Of a DNA stretch of 64,000 bases, positions 38,600 through 47,162 are shown piece by piece (positions within the stretch are counted from its first letter, which is position 1; each line of letters starts with the position of its first letter). Made by a program: the position numbers and the translations under genes. Where the stretch lies: contig CAMVIM010000007.1 in assembly GCA_947167515.1 (NCBI GenBank), positions 1 to 64,000 of the forward strand, in the 5' to 3' direction. The DNA is from an uncultured Prevotellaceae bacterium. GTDB taxonomy: Bacteria; Bacteroidota; Bacteroidia; Bacteroidales; Bacteroidaceae. Under the pieces are notes generated by a model. That model did no database searches and was not told the DNA's origin. It saw nothing but the letters and a program-made list of their open reading frames with translations.

Positions 38600-40819
38600 T
38601 TACTGACCGAGAATGACTTCACTAAAGTTAAGACCTGTCTGCCACTTCAAATCTACACTCAAACCGAGTGAAATCTGCGAAGAACGAAGGTCTGGAACAT
38701 CGACAAGTGCAGCCTGCAGAGAGTTGGCTCCAATCACGAAGTCGGCAGTGGTCATATAGTCCTGGATAAAGATACGACGCTCCTTGATGGTGGTGCCATC
38801 TGCATTATAAGGAGGCAGGGCATAGGGCGAACCTGTTGTTCCAGTTTCAGTTCCAGGCCATGTGATGCCTGCGCTACGGTTAGTCTCGCTAAGACCAGCA
38901 TCTGGATCCAGCTTACCAGTGATATAGAATGTCTGCCCATTACGGATGAGGTTGTGCATACCCCAGAAGTCCTTACCAGAGTTGTTGACAAACTCAAGAG
39001 CGATGTAAACAACGTTCTGTTTATTACCTTTCGAGGCTGCATTCCAGTTGTCCCATACCAAGGTGTAGTTAGCCGTGCTCTTGCCAGCATCCGCATTAGT
39101 ATTATAAGCAGGAATAGCCGTGCTGGGCAGGTCATTGTCATAGATGTATGAAGAGAACGTGGGGCTTGCGGCCTTGGCAATGTAGTTCCATCCCACTTCT
39201 GGCTCTACGCCACCAACCAAGACGCCTGTCAGGCTGAAAGTGCTTGATGATACAGTAATGGTGTTGTTTGCTTCGTCCACATGTCTACGGGCATTCTGAA
39301 TATTATGGTTGTTATCATTGAGGACATTTGCACCATAACGAACGGTGGTCTTCAACAAAGCTGTACCGTAGTTGATGTTCTGCTGCATGGCAACGCTGCG
39401 GGTGGTTGAGTACACGTGGCTGTTTTTTGTCCAGTCTGAAGCCCAACTGCCATCAGTATCCCAGTTTGTCACTCCATCGGGATAATTATTAGTTTCATGT
39501 GGTGTGTTTGATACACGAATAGGGCTGTTGCCGAAATAGCAAAGCTCTACGGGATAGCGGTAGTTGATGGGATTGAAAGTAGAAGTCACATCACCATTCA
39601 TAGCGTATGCGGGAATTGAATTATTATATGAATAGGTGAAGGTCCTGTCAGCATCACTTGCTGAGTTTTCAATCGTAATTTGCAAAACCGTAGCACCCTG
39701 AGGTACGTTGAATGAGATATGTGGGAAATTGTTGAGATCTTCTGTTACAAGATTTGTTTCAGTGGAGGCAAGGCCTGACAAAGTTTTCAAACCAGACAAT
39801 TCAGTCTTCCATGTTTTACCACTCGTGTCTATCATATTGCCAATCGTACTTTGCAATGCTCCTGCCACAGCCTTGGTAAGGGCTTCACCGCCAGAGGTCG
39901 GATTAGCACCAGCCACAGACTGGAGCACATCATATAGGTCGCCAAGCGTCTTTGCTACTGCAGGACCTGATCCGGCACGGGTCTCACCAGAATAGAAGGT
40001 ATTCATCGCAATGAAGGCGTCTGCCATGATTTCACCCAGCGGAGTGATGTCGTGGGATTCGCCACCCCACGTGAGAGTTTCTTTTCTTTTGATTGTGGTG
40101 CCTTCCATTGTAACATAGTCTTTCCAGCCGAAATTCGTTACAGAGTAGCTCGTTCCACCATAACTGACAGTGTAATCAGCCCTTGAGTCAACAAGTTTGG
40201 TAAGAAGAGCAGCAATCAATTTCTCATTCTGAAAGTAGGCATCTTCACCACCTGCACCAGAGCCAGCAGGAATACGTCTGTCGGCAGTAAATGAAATCTG
40301 GCTCAGATCTTTGTTGATATTCCAGGTCACAGATCCTTGCTGCTGGCTGGTGCCGGTCTTGATGGCTTTACCCCAGAAGAGCAGTGTATTAGTCTCTGTA
40401 GGCAACGACAGTTCGAGGACACGACGGGACTTTGGAGCAGAAGAGCCATCGCCGTCAGGATCAAGGGCACCTGCACCCAAAACAGTACCAAAGTCGTAGC
40501 TCTTGGCAGCAGTGGCGGCAGCAGCCAGACTCTTACCATCGGACAGATTAGTTCCGCTCTTCTGCGAGAATGTCATCAACGTAGCAGTATTGATGCCGCG
40601 GAAGTTTTCTGAGAGAGCTGCCTGCGTGTTGGCAGACGACATACGGGTGCCGTTGCTTGTAGCTACATTGAACACAAAGTTCACAGGAATCTCTTTTGTG
40701 TTCGAATTGTTATTAGAAATGGTTTCTGCCACATCGTTGTCCGTCGAGCAAGCAGTGAATCCCATTGCGCCTGTGAGTGCTATCGCTCCCAGCCAAGCAT
40801 ACTTGAAGTTCTTTTTCAT
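38600..40819 (-). CDS. Mfa1-like major fimbrillin lipoprotein
   Basis: The likely shaft subunit of a type V pilus: 739 residues, with lipobox FTAC (cysteine 24) and NGTRMSS near residue 60 as the expected Arg-protease site. It is longer than P. gingivalis Mfa1 (about 560) because of extra sequence in the middle. The C-terminal lobe (VYIALEFVNNSGKDFWGMHN, then RRIFIQDYMTTADF) fits the fimbrillin C-terminal domain, whose last strand is donated to the neighbouring subunit. It is the first pilin gene after the repeat array and GxxExxY gene. No -7 box was found just upstream, so it may depend on a promoter before the OmpA-like gene or one hidden in the repeats. Confidence 0.84.
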   Translation of the reverse strand: MKKNFKYAWLGAIALTGAMGFTACSTDNDVAETISNNNSNTKEIPVNFVFNVATSNGTRMSSANTQAALSENFRGINTATLMTFSQKSGTNLSDGKSLAAAATAAKSYDFGTVLGAGALDPDGDGSSAPKSRRVLELSLPTETNTLLFWGKAIKTGTSQQQGSVTWNINKDLSQISFTADRRIPAGSGAGGEDAYFQNEKLIAALLTKLVDSRADYTVSYGGTSYSVTNFGWKDYVTMEGTTIKRKETLTWGGESHDITPLGEIMADAFIAMNTFYSGETRAGSGPAVAKTLGDLYDVLQSVAGANPTSGGEALTKAVAGALQSTIGNMIDTSGKTWKTELSGLKTLSGLASTETNLVTEDLNNFPHISFNVPQGATVLQITIENSASDADRTFTYSYNNSIPAYAMNGDVTSTFNPINYRYPVELCYFGNSPIRVSNTPHETNNYPDGVTNWDTDGSWASDWTKNSHVYSTTRSVAMQQNINYGTALLKTTVRYGANVLNDNNHNIQNARRHVDEANNTITVSSSTFSLTGVLVGGVEPEVGWNYIAKAASPTFSSYIYDNDLPSTAIPAYNTNADAGKSTANYTLVWDNWNAASKGNKQNVVYIALEFVNNSGKDFWGMHNLIRNGQTFYITGKLDPDAGLSETNRSAGITWPGTETGTTGSPYALPPYNADGTTIKERRIFIQDYMTTADFVIGANSLQAALVDVPDLRSSQISLGLSVDLKWQTGLNFSEVILGQ

Positions 40820-40885
40820 AAGCTTCTTTTTTTTATTGATTAATAATAATTTTCTTATCTCGCTAATTTTGTTAATCTCTTTTTC

Positions 40886-40998
40886 CGAACACGAATCCCA
40901 CGAATTGTCACGAATGGAATCGTGTGGGGTTCTTTGCTACTCTTCCGCATGACAGAGCCGCGAGGCTCATTTGTGCGGATTCGTGCTATTCGTGTTTG
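40886..40998. repeat. 113-bp palindromic repeat, copy 1
   Basis: The arms CGAACACGAATCCCACGAAT and ATTCGTGCTATTCGTGTTTG bracket GGAATCGTGTGGGGTTC and TCTTCCGCATGACAGAGCC. It is a diverged copy of the three units at 41408-41846, in the same orientation. It ends 10 bp after the GxxExxY stop codon. Confidence 0.85.
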
Positions 40999-41007
40999 TT
41001 CATCTCA

Positions 41008-41382
41008 TCACATTATCTTGCGCTCCCACTCCAATCCGTCAGGATGACCGAAGTTCATCAGCAAGCCCAACTTCATTTTCGTGGCCTTTAGGTAGTTATA
41101 TACCTGTACTCTATTTAAATCATCAAGCTCCATCACCGCCTTCAACTCTACGATAATCCTCCCATAGCAGACAAAGTCTGGCTGAAACTTCTTTTTCAAT
41201 AGCACACCATCGTAATACACGTCTATCTCCTTTTCTCGCTCATAAGGTATGTTGCGACGTTGAAACTCTATTTCTAAAGCTTCTTGATATACTGCTTCCA
41301 CGAAACCTGGACCCAATATATTGTACACATGCATTGCTGCACCTACTATCGCAAAGCATTCTTCCTTATACTTTATTGTCAT
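41008..41382 (-). CDS. GxxExxY protein (PD-(D/E)xK nuclease-like)
   Basis: A 124-residue protein with the defining motif inside GPGFVEAVYQEAL (G-F-V-E-A-V-Y, residues about 24-30), then the nuclease-like core DFVCYGRIIVELKAV (D...ExK). It ends NYLKATKMKLGLLMNFG, as usual for the family. The function of the family is not established; the fold suggests nucleic-acid cleavage. It fills the spacer between two copies of a 113-bp palindrome (10 bp from one, 25 bp from the other) and splits the pilus locus between its OmpA-like gene and the first pilin. A second, distant homologue lies at 46669-47100, also flanked by repeats. Confidence 0.9.
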   Translation of the reverse strand: MTIKYKEECFAIVGAAMHVYNILGPGFVEAVYQEALEIEFQRRNIPYEREKEIDVYYDGVLLKKKFQPDFVCYGRIIVELKAVMELDDLNRVQVYNYLKATKMKLGLLMNFGHPDGLEWERKIM

Positions 41383-41407
41383 CTCTCATGCTATGTATCT
41401 CTTTTTC

Positions 41408-41846
41408 CGAACACGAATTCCACGAATTGTCACGAATGGAATCGTGCGGGGTTCTTTGCTCCTCCTCCGCATGGCAGAGCCACAAGGCTCATTCGTGCGG
41501 ATTCGTGCTATTCGTGTTCGTCTTATACAATTGATGTGCTTATATCTTCTTGTTTTGTTAATCTCCTTTCCGAACACGAATCCCACGAATTGTCACGAAT
41601 GGAATCGTGCGGGGTTCTTTGCTCCTCCTCCGCATGGCAGAGCCACAAGGCTCATTCGTGCGGATTCGTGCTATTCGTGTTCGTCTTATACAATTGATGT
41701 GCTTATATCTTCTTGTTTTGTTAATCTCCTTTCCGAACACGAATCCCACGAATTGTCACGAATGGAATCGTGCGGGGTTCTTTGCTCCTCCTCCGCATGG
41801 CAGAGCCACAAGGCTCATTCGTGCGGATTCGTGCTATTCGTGTTCG
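41408..41846. repeat. Three 113-bp palindromes in tandem (163-bp period)
   Basis: Copies at 41408-41520, 41571-41683 and 41734-41846 are nearly identical and start exactly 163 bp apart, with a conserved 50-bp spacer (TCTTATACAATTGATG...). Each is an imperfect palindrome with ACGAAT-rich arms. Open frames through them are artefacts of the repeat. The array ends 13 bp before the stop of the OmpA-like gene. A terminator role and a mobile origin are both possible. Confidence 0.92.
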
Positions 41847-41859
41847 TTCTATACCATCT

Positions 41860-43410
41860 TCATTTGTTCAGCATCCGCAGGTTTTCCTTTGCATCGGCAT
41901 TGCCTTGCTGGGCGGCCTGACGGAAACTATCCAGAGCAGCAGAGCGATTGCCCGTGTGCCAGAGGGCAACGCCGAGAGCGTTCCACGCACGTGGGTCATT
42001 CTTCACACCTTGGAGGAGGGTGAGAGCCTCGTTGTACCGTTCCTGTTGCAGGAGTTGCGAGGCTTGGTTGATGGTGGCGGCAGCGGTGTCGGGCACGTAG
42101 TCGTAGTAGATGCGCAGGTAGCCCGAATTACGCTGGTCTGCCAGCAGGTTCTGCTTGATGTAGGCGAAGGTCTTGCCGCCATTGAGCTGACGCAGGCGCT
42201 GCTCGCGACGGGTGAGGTCTGGCTCGCTGTCGATGATGCCCATTGCCTCGCGCAAGTCTGCACGACGACCGCCGTCCGCTTCTGCACCGCTGGCACCCAT
42301 CTCTTCGACGATGTCGTTGAGTTGGTCGCGCAGTTCAGCCCATGCCTCGCCTCCGTTTGCCAGATCGAAGAGGTCATCGGTGGCTTGGGGCACTTGCTGC
42401 TGCACGTATTTCTTGAGCGCCTGGCCACGGTCGGCTGCCAGTTGCTCATTGTGGTTCACGCTACCCTCGATGGAGGCGAGTCCGACAATCTGAATGCGGC
42501 GGACGGTACTGGTGGAGTCGGCCAGAACCTGACGGGTGATGCTGACGATGCGGTCGAGTGTCGGGGCATTGTCGCGGAAGTCATAAAGGAGTGTGCTCTT
42601 GTCCAGCGGGAAGTGGACGTAGAGGGCACCTTTTTCCTTGCGCAACACGCGGGTCCGGTCGTAGGGACGATATTCGGAAATGTGTGCCAGCACGGGGTTA
42701 TCCTTCTGAAGCATACCAGCGCGCCCCATGTTGTCTGCCACCTGATGGAAAGCCAACACAGGAGGTGGCGGTGGTGTGGTGTCGATGGGGGTGATGATAG
42801 GCTCGACAGGCTTCTTTTCCACCTTCTGATAGACGATGTTGAGGGTGAGCTTGGGAATGAAGAAGAGTTTGTTGTCCTTGCCGTAGTAGGTACCGCAGTG
42901 GGTGCAATCGTATTTCTTGAACCACGCATACCCCAAAGCTGCACCGAGTTCGCCCTCCATTCGGAAGTAACGGCTGATTCGCCACGAGCGGCCATAGAAG
43001 AGACCAATGGCGAAGAGGTCGCCCTCCACGCGGTGGTCGCGGACATCCTTGTACAAACCGAGCGGGAACTTCACATTCCCCACATTGTAGTGGCTGTAGA
43101 TGAGGTTGGTACCCCAATAGCCTTTATGGAAAGTGGAATCGGGCCACCAGCGCAGTTCGGGCGCAATCAGCAGGTGTCGCCACTTGCGCTCTTTCTTGTC
43201 GTCGGTGGGCCAAGGGCGATAACCTCCCGTGAGGCCGAGTGTCCAATGGGGCGACACGCGCACATCCACACCCAAGTTGGGAGTGCCCGTAAGGTCGTAG
43301 ATAAGGTTATTGCGCACGGCTACATTGCGCTGTGCGTAGGCAAGGCTGCCAAAACACAACAGCAACACCATGAACATAACCCATCTCCGTGTTACCTTAA
43401 ATCCCTTCAT
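41860..43410 (-). CDS. DUF3575 / OmpA-like outer membrane protein with TPR tail
   Basis: A 516-residue outer-membrane protein. The signal peptide ends at SLAYAQ. The DUF3575 beta-barrel-like region follows (about 20-200; RNNLIYDLTGTPNLGV, then GGYRPWP). A proline-rich linker (TPPPPPP) leads to an OmpA-type peptidoglycan-binding-like domain (about 270-400; YVHFPLDKSTLLYDF, RIQIVGLASIEGS). TPR repeats end the protein (YNEALTLLQG, AWNALGVALW). DUF3575/OmpA genes head several Bacteroidales fimbrial loci, probably as envelope partners. ATG at 43410 is chosen; 43443 (MKNEGKV) is an alternative. A -7-like box lies at 43570. Confidence 0.87.
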   Translation of the reverse strand: MKGFKVTRRWVMFMVLLLCFGSLAYAQRNVAVRNNLIYDLTGTPNLGVDVRVSPHWTLGLTGGYRPWPTDDKKERKWRHLLIAPELRWWPDSTFHKGYWGTNLIYSHYNVGNVKFPLGLYKDVRDHRVEGDLFAIGLFYGRSWRISRYFRMEGELGAALGYAWFKKYDCTHCGTYYGKDNKLFFIPKLTLNIVYQKVEKKPVEPIITPIDTTPPPPPVLAFHQVADNMGRAGMLQKDNPVLAHISEYRPYDRTRVLRKEKGALYVHFPLDKSTLLYDFRDNAPTLDRIVSITRQVLADSTSTVRRIQIVGLASIEGSVNHNEQLAADRGQALKKYVQQQVPQATDDLFDLANGGEAWAELRDQLNDIVEEMGASGAEADGGRRADLREAMGIIDSEPDLTRREQRLRQLNGGKTFAYIKQNLLADQRNSGYLRIYYDYVPDTAAATINQASQLLQQERYNEALTLLQGVKNDPRAWNALGVALWHTGNRSAALDSFRQAAQQGNADAKENLRMLNK

Positions 43411-43569
43411 ATTCGTATCTTTCACTTTACCTTCATTTTTCATATAGATTCTTCTTGGCTTAGCTCTATCTTCATCACCGTGTTTGTTTATACGTTCATC
43501 CCTCCTTTTTCTGCTCCAAAAACACCATACACTTTCTCTTTCATCCCATGTAGATAGAACTATAATTCG

Positions 43570-43577
43570 CAAAATTA
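43570..43577 (-). promoter_or_regulatory. Possible -7 box for the OmpA-like gene and pilus locus
   Basis: The minus strand reads TAATTTTG, fitting TAnnTTTG. ATTG lies near the -33 position at a longer spacing. A run of eight C (43619-43626) lies about 42 bp further upstream. The leader would be about 150 bases. Confidence 0.4.
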
Positions 43578-43626
43578 CAACATTTTACCTGTCTTCATCA
43601 ATGGGGAGGCATCTTTCACCCCCCCC

Positions 43627-44075
43627 GTTAACAAAATTTAACTTAATACTTCCTAAAAAGGACAGAGCCGAGGTATATTTGTAAAAAAGGAATATCTTCA
43701 AAAGGTGGGAATGAGTCTTCAATAAACCTCTATCACCAAGAAAACGAGGTATTTCACATCTTTTCGACATCAGAGGCTACGAGTTTTCGTAGAACCATAA
43801 GACGGCAAGAGTCGATAGACGGGACGGAACACCCTCTTTGCATGCAACGCCGTTCAATATGTAATAGGTACGGCATACAAATTACAATTGGTACGGCATA
43901 CAAATTGGAAATGGAACGTCGTTACACGTAGGGTGGAAACGGGGTGACGCGTTAAGAGGATGCGAGGTGGCTGCCGAGGGGGATTGGGTGTTAGGGGAGG
44001 GAAACACCCCACAGGTTTAGGGATTTTATCACCCGTTTTAGGAAAAAAGACCTTGCGAGGCGAGTGGAAAGGGTG
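43627..44075. other. Non-coding spacer with a short direct repeat
   Basis: No gene is supported in this stretch. GGTACGGCATACAAATT occurs twice (43867-43883 and 43890-43906, 23-bp period). The rest is G-rich towards 43930-44010 and shows no clear hairpin. Confidence 0.5.
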
Positions 44076-44083
44076 TACCTTTG
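44076..44083 (+). promoter_or_regulatory. -7 promoter box for the small lipoprotein
   Basis: TACCTTTG is an exact TAnnTTTG match, with TTGC at the -33 position (19-bp spacing). It lies about 77 bp upstream of the lipoprotein ATG. Confidence 0.6.
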
Positions 44084-44159
44084 CATCAGAAATCATTCAT
44101 GGTTCATCATCCAGAGTGAAGAAAAAGAATTTAGTAACCTCTTAAAAACTCATTGCCTT

Positions 44160-44324
44160 ATGAAAAAGATTATCTTCATCCTCAGCCTCATCGCCGGCAC
44201 ACTCCTTCTGCAGGGTTGCTGCTGCGAGTTTTGGGACGACGGTCCTGGTTACTACAGCTATGGTCACGTACATGCTGTACCTCCTCCACCCCCACCCAGG
44301 CATCATCACCATTATTATTGGTGA
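44160..44324 (+). CDS. Small lipoprotein with Cys cluster and Pro/His tail
   Basis: A 54-residue lipoprotein precursor: the signal peptide is followed by lipobox LLQGC, then CCEFWDD, a Gly/Tyr stretch, six prolines and RHHHHYYW at the end. The frame is open upstream, but ATG at 44160 places the signal peptide at the start and follows a good promoter box. The His/Cys content could bind metal; this is a guess. It is alone on the plus strand and converges with the DPP7 gene across a strong hairpin. Confidence 0.75.
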   Translation: MKKIIFILSLIAGTLLLQGCCCEFWDDGPGYYSYGHVHAVPPPPPPRHHHHYYW

Positions 44325-44353
44325 GAAGATAAAAGTGAAAAGGGAAAAAAGGA

Positions 44354-44427
44354 AGAGTGAAAAATTTGCTACCGCACGGGCAAGTCAACTGAATGACCGA
44401 CTGCTGCGGTAGCAAATTTTTCGCTCT
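44354..44427. terminator. Bidirectional hairpin between lipoprotein and DPP7 genes
   Basis: The arms 44354-44376 and 44405-44427 pair over 23 bp with one mismatch (...GCTACCGCA / TGCGGTAGC...), ending in A/T runs on both sides. It lies between two convergent genes, as expected for a two-way terminator. A related hairpin lies at 48646-48714. Confidence 0.8.
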
Positions 44428-44441
44428 TCATTCTTCACTTT

Positions 44442-46559
44442 TCATTCAATGGTCAATTCCTTCATCAGCCTCTTGGCATGGCTGTAGTCGTCGATGACGG
44501 AGAGCACCCAACGGATGTCAACGCCAATGGTGCGCTGGAGGGCATTGTCGAACTTGATGTCGCCCGACATGGCTTCCCAGTTGCCGTCGAAGGCGAGACC
44601 GATGAGTCGGCCCTTGCCGTCGAACATACCAGAGCCTGAGTTGCCACCAGTGATGTCGTTGGTGGTGAGGAAGCAGAGGGGCAGCTGCCCTGTGCGGCGG
44701 TCAATATACTGCTTGGAGAACTTGCCGCTCTTCATCCACTTATAGACAGGGTCTATGAGCTGGAAGTCGAGGTTGTCGGGGTTCTGCTCATGCTTGTTGA
44801 GGAAGGAGCGCGGAGTGGTGATAAGGTTCGTGGCTTCTTCCTTCAAGCCTGTGGTGCCAGGGGCAAAGTCGATGGGCTTGCAGAGTCCGTAGCTGAGTCG
44901 CATGGTGAAGTTGGCATCGGGATAGTACTCGTGGTCGTGGTTCATCTCGCGGATGCCTTCGCCCAGCAGACGCTCATAGTCTTCTGCCTGACCCGCCTGA
45001 CCTGCCCAGGAGTAGAGCAAGGCCATGAGGTCAATCGCCACGTCCATCATGGGGTCGTTGGTCAATTCGGTGAGGTCGTGTACCTGCTTCAGTTCGTCAG
45101 GCCGTGCGAAGAGGGAGTTGGCGTAGAGGTTCTCCACATAGAGGTTGTAGTCACCCCCCCAGATGGAGTCGATTTCATGCATGACACCTTTGGGAAGGAA
45201 GGTGCTGTCGGGCACATGCGCCACGTAGTTTTTCAGCAGAGCAAGGAAGACTTTCTTGTCGGTCGCCACATCGATGTCGCGATAGGTCTTGGCGGTCTGC
45301 TGCTGGAAATCATCGTCGCTGGAGCGCAGGAGATTGCGGATGGCATAACTGAGGATGTCGCTGCCACCATAGAAAGACTCTACCCAAAGGTTGTAGCCAT
45401 AGAGCACATTATACTCCTGCTGATAGATGGCCTTGAGCGAGTCGGTGATGCCCAAGTAGCGCCCTCTTGCCAGGGTGTCTTCAGCCACCCATGCCATGAG
45501 TTCCTTTTCCAGTTGCTGCTTCTCGTCGATGACCTTCAGGTTGTCGAGGGCAGTGTTCTGTCCCAGGGAGAACTTCCAGTAGTTGGAGCAGGAGGCATAC
45601 TTGGAGGCGTACTGGATGCGGAGGGCATCGCTCTGGCGCATGGCTTCGTCGAGGATGGCAAGCTTGACGCCACGCACCTGATAGCGCACGTCGTTGGTGG
45701 TGCGCATGGTGCTCTCGATGCCGTAGGAGGAAAGGTAGCGGTCGGTGGAACCCGGATAGCCGAGGGTCATGGCGTAGGAGCCGTCATAGTAGCCTCGGGT
45801 GCTGACATGGGCGTACTTGCGTGGATGGTAAGGCTGGTTGTCCTTGCTGTATTCGGCAGGGTTGTTGTCGCGGTCGGCATAGATGCGGAAGACGCTGAAG
45901 TCGCAGGTCTGGCGGGGCCACATCCAGTTGTCGGTGTCGCCGCCATACTTGCCCAAGCACTGTGGTGGGGCATAGACGAGGCGCACGTCGTCGTAACGCT
46001 GATAGACGGAGAGGAAGTATTTGCTGCCCTTGTAGAAGGGGTTGACTTCACTCTGGATGCCCTTGGCACTGTAATCGACCATGTGCATGAGCTGTTCAGA
46101 AACTGCATTGATGACGGAGTCTCTCTTCCATCCGGTGGCACCAGCAGGTACGGCACTCAGGATGAGGTCGGTCACATCGACGGTCTTGATGTGGAAGAGC
46201 ACATAAAGGTCTTCGTTGGGCAGTTCGTCGGCGAAGGTCTTGGCAAAGAAGCCGTTCTTCAGGTAGTCATGCTTGGGGGTGGAATGGTCCTGAATGGCGT
46301 CGAAGCCACAATGATGGTTGGTGAACATGAGACCGTCGTCGCTCACCACCACGCCGGAACAGAAGCCACCCAACTGCACGATGGCATCGTTGAGCGACGG
46401 AGTTTCCGTGCTGTACAACTCCTCTGGAGTCAGTTCCAAACCTAAAGAGCGAAGAATTGAATCGGTCTTGGCCGACAAGTTGCCCATCACCCACATGCCT
46501 TCATCGGCACGTGCTGTGAGACACAAGAGGGACAACAAAAGTAATGCTAGCTTTTTCAT
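44442..46559 (-). CDS. dpp7: S46 family dipeptidyl-peptidase, DPP7 type
   Basis: A periplasmic serine dipeptidyl-peptidase of 705 residues that releases dipeptides from peptides imported for amino acid use. The signal peptide ends near ARADE. Chymotrypsin-like triad candidates are H in TNHHCGFD (about 82), D in GGDTDNWMWPR (about 218) and S in GGNSGSGMF (about 641). The segment LIGLAFDGNWEAMSGDI has Gly where DPP11 has an Arg that selects Asp/Glu at P1, so the hydrophobic-P1 DPP7 group is favoured. GSG replaces the common GSP after the serine. The gene is monocistronic, with a terminator hairpin after it. Confidence 0.93.
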   Translation of the reverse strand: MKKLALLLLSLLCLTARADEGMWVMGNLSAKTDSILRSLGLELTPEELYSTETPSLNDAIVQLGGFCSGVVVSDDGLMFTNHHCGFDAIQDHSTPKHDYLKNGFFAKTFADELPNEDLYVLFHIKTVDVTDLILSAVPAGATGWKRDSVINAVSEQLMHMVDYSAKGIQSEVNPFYKGSKYFLSVYQRYDDVRLVYAPPQCLGKYGGDTDNWMWPRQTCDFSVFRIYADRDNNPAEYSKDNQPYHPRKYAHVSTRGYYDGSYAMTLGYPGSTDRYLSSYGIESTMRTTNDVRYQVRGVKLAILDEAMRQSDALRIQYASKYASCSNYWKFSLGQNTALDNLKVIDEKQQLEKELMAWVAEDTLARGRYLGITDSLKAIYQQEYNVLYGYNLWVESFYGGSDILSYAIRNLLRSSDDDFQQQTAKTYRDIDVATDKKVFLALLKNYVAHVPDSTFLPKGVMHEIDSIWGGDYNLYVENLYANSLFARPDELKQVHDLTELTNDPMMDVAIDLMALLYSWAGQAGQAEDYERLLGEGIREMNHDHEYYPDANFTMRLSYGLCKPIDFAPGTTGLKEEATNLITTPRSFLNKHEQNPDNLDFQLIDPVYKWMKSGKFSKQYIDRRTGQLPLCFLTTNDITGGNSGSGMFDGKGRLIGLAFDGNWEAMSGDIKFDNALQRTIGVDIRWVLSVIDDYSHAKRLMKELTIE

Positions 46560-46605
46560 AATTGTATTTTAGATTTTTTTTATGGATGAATCATTGGGTT
46601 GTTTA

Positions 46606-47160
46606 TTGCGGCAAGCCGCCGAAAGAAAAATATAAAAAAATAAATAAAAAAAAAGAAAAATAGGAGAGTTAAAAATAGTAGATGGTGTTGGTGATGATGT
46701 CAAGGTAGAACTTTTCACATTCGGCAATGACAGGAGCAAAGTTATAAAGAATGCCTATCCTAATGCCAGCATTACGCATATAGTTGGTCAATTGTATTCG
46801 TTCATGAAAAGAAATTTCTTCTATGGCTTTACATTCAAGAAACACCTTATCTTTGCAGAAAAAATCCACTCTCAAAGTAGAATCTATCTTACGCCCACGG
46901 AATGTTGGATGAAAATGATGTTCTTTTTTATAGGGTATATGCGCATCATCGAAAGCTATCTTCAAACAGTCTTGGTAAACATATTCCGTCAGCTCTGGAC
47001 CCTTTTCACTGTGCACTTCCTGACAACACCCCACAATATCATAAACAAACTTCTTCAGCTTTCCCTTCAGCACCACATCATTTAATTGTTCTATATACAT
47101 AATTCTTTTTTTATATCTTTTCTTATTTTTTTATATTTTTGCTTCGGCGGCTTGCCGCAA
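46606..47160. mobile_element. 555-bp cassette with terminal inverted repeats carrying a GxxExxY gene
   Basis: The ends 46606-46643 and 47123-47160 are inverted repeats: TTGCGGCAAGCCGCCGA is identical, then AAAATATAAAAAAATAA with two mismatches between. Each end also contains a small palindrome, GCGGC-AA-GCCGC. Only the GxxExxY gene fits inside. The right end stops 2 bp past the flippase stop codon. No target-site duplication is evident. No transposase is present, so movement would need help in trans. Confidence 0.7.
46669..47100 (-). CDS. GxxExxY-family protein, divergent
   Basis: A 143-residue protein related to the one at 41008-41382: GPELTEYVYQDCLKIAF matches the family motif region (first Gly shifted), HIPYKKEHHFHPTFRGRKI follows, then the nuclease-like core DFFCKDKVFLECKAIE (D...ExK) and TNYMRNAGIRIGILYNF. 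It is the sole gene of an inverted-repeat cassette and AT-rich compared with its flanks. The cellular role of the family is unknown. Confidence 0.87.
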   Translation of the reverse strand: MYIEQLNDVVLKGKLKKFVYDIVGCCQEVHSEKGPELTEYVYQDCLKIAFDDAHIPYKKEHHFHPTFRGRKIDSTLRVDFFCKDKVFLECKAIEEISFHERIQLTNYMRNAGIRIGILYNFAPVIAECEKFYLDIITNTIYYF

Positions 47161-47162
47161 CC

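Noticed and set aside
41408-41846. CRISPR array
   Set aside because: The repeats are 113 bp with 163-bp period, the spacers are identical, and no cas genes are present.
41284-42023. Plus-strand frames translating to repeated CGVLCSSSAWQSHKAHS
   Set aside because: They are the 113-bp repeat read through; no coding evidence.
43619-43626. C8 tract as a phase-variation switch for the pilus locus
   Set aside because: It lies outside coding sequence and upstream of the likely promoter; too little to support the claim.
44790-46445. 551-codon plus-strand open frame
   Set aside because: Lies wholly antisense to dpp7, which has intact catalytic motifs; a codon-bias shadow.
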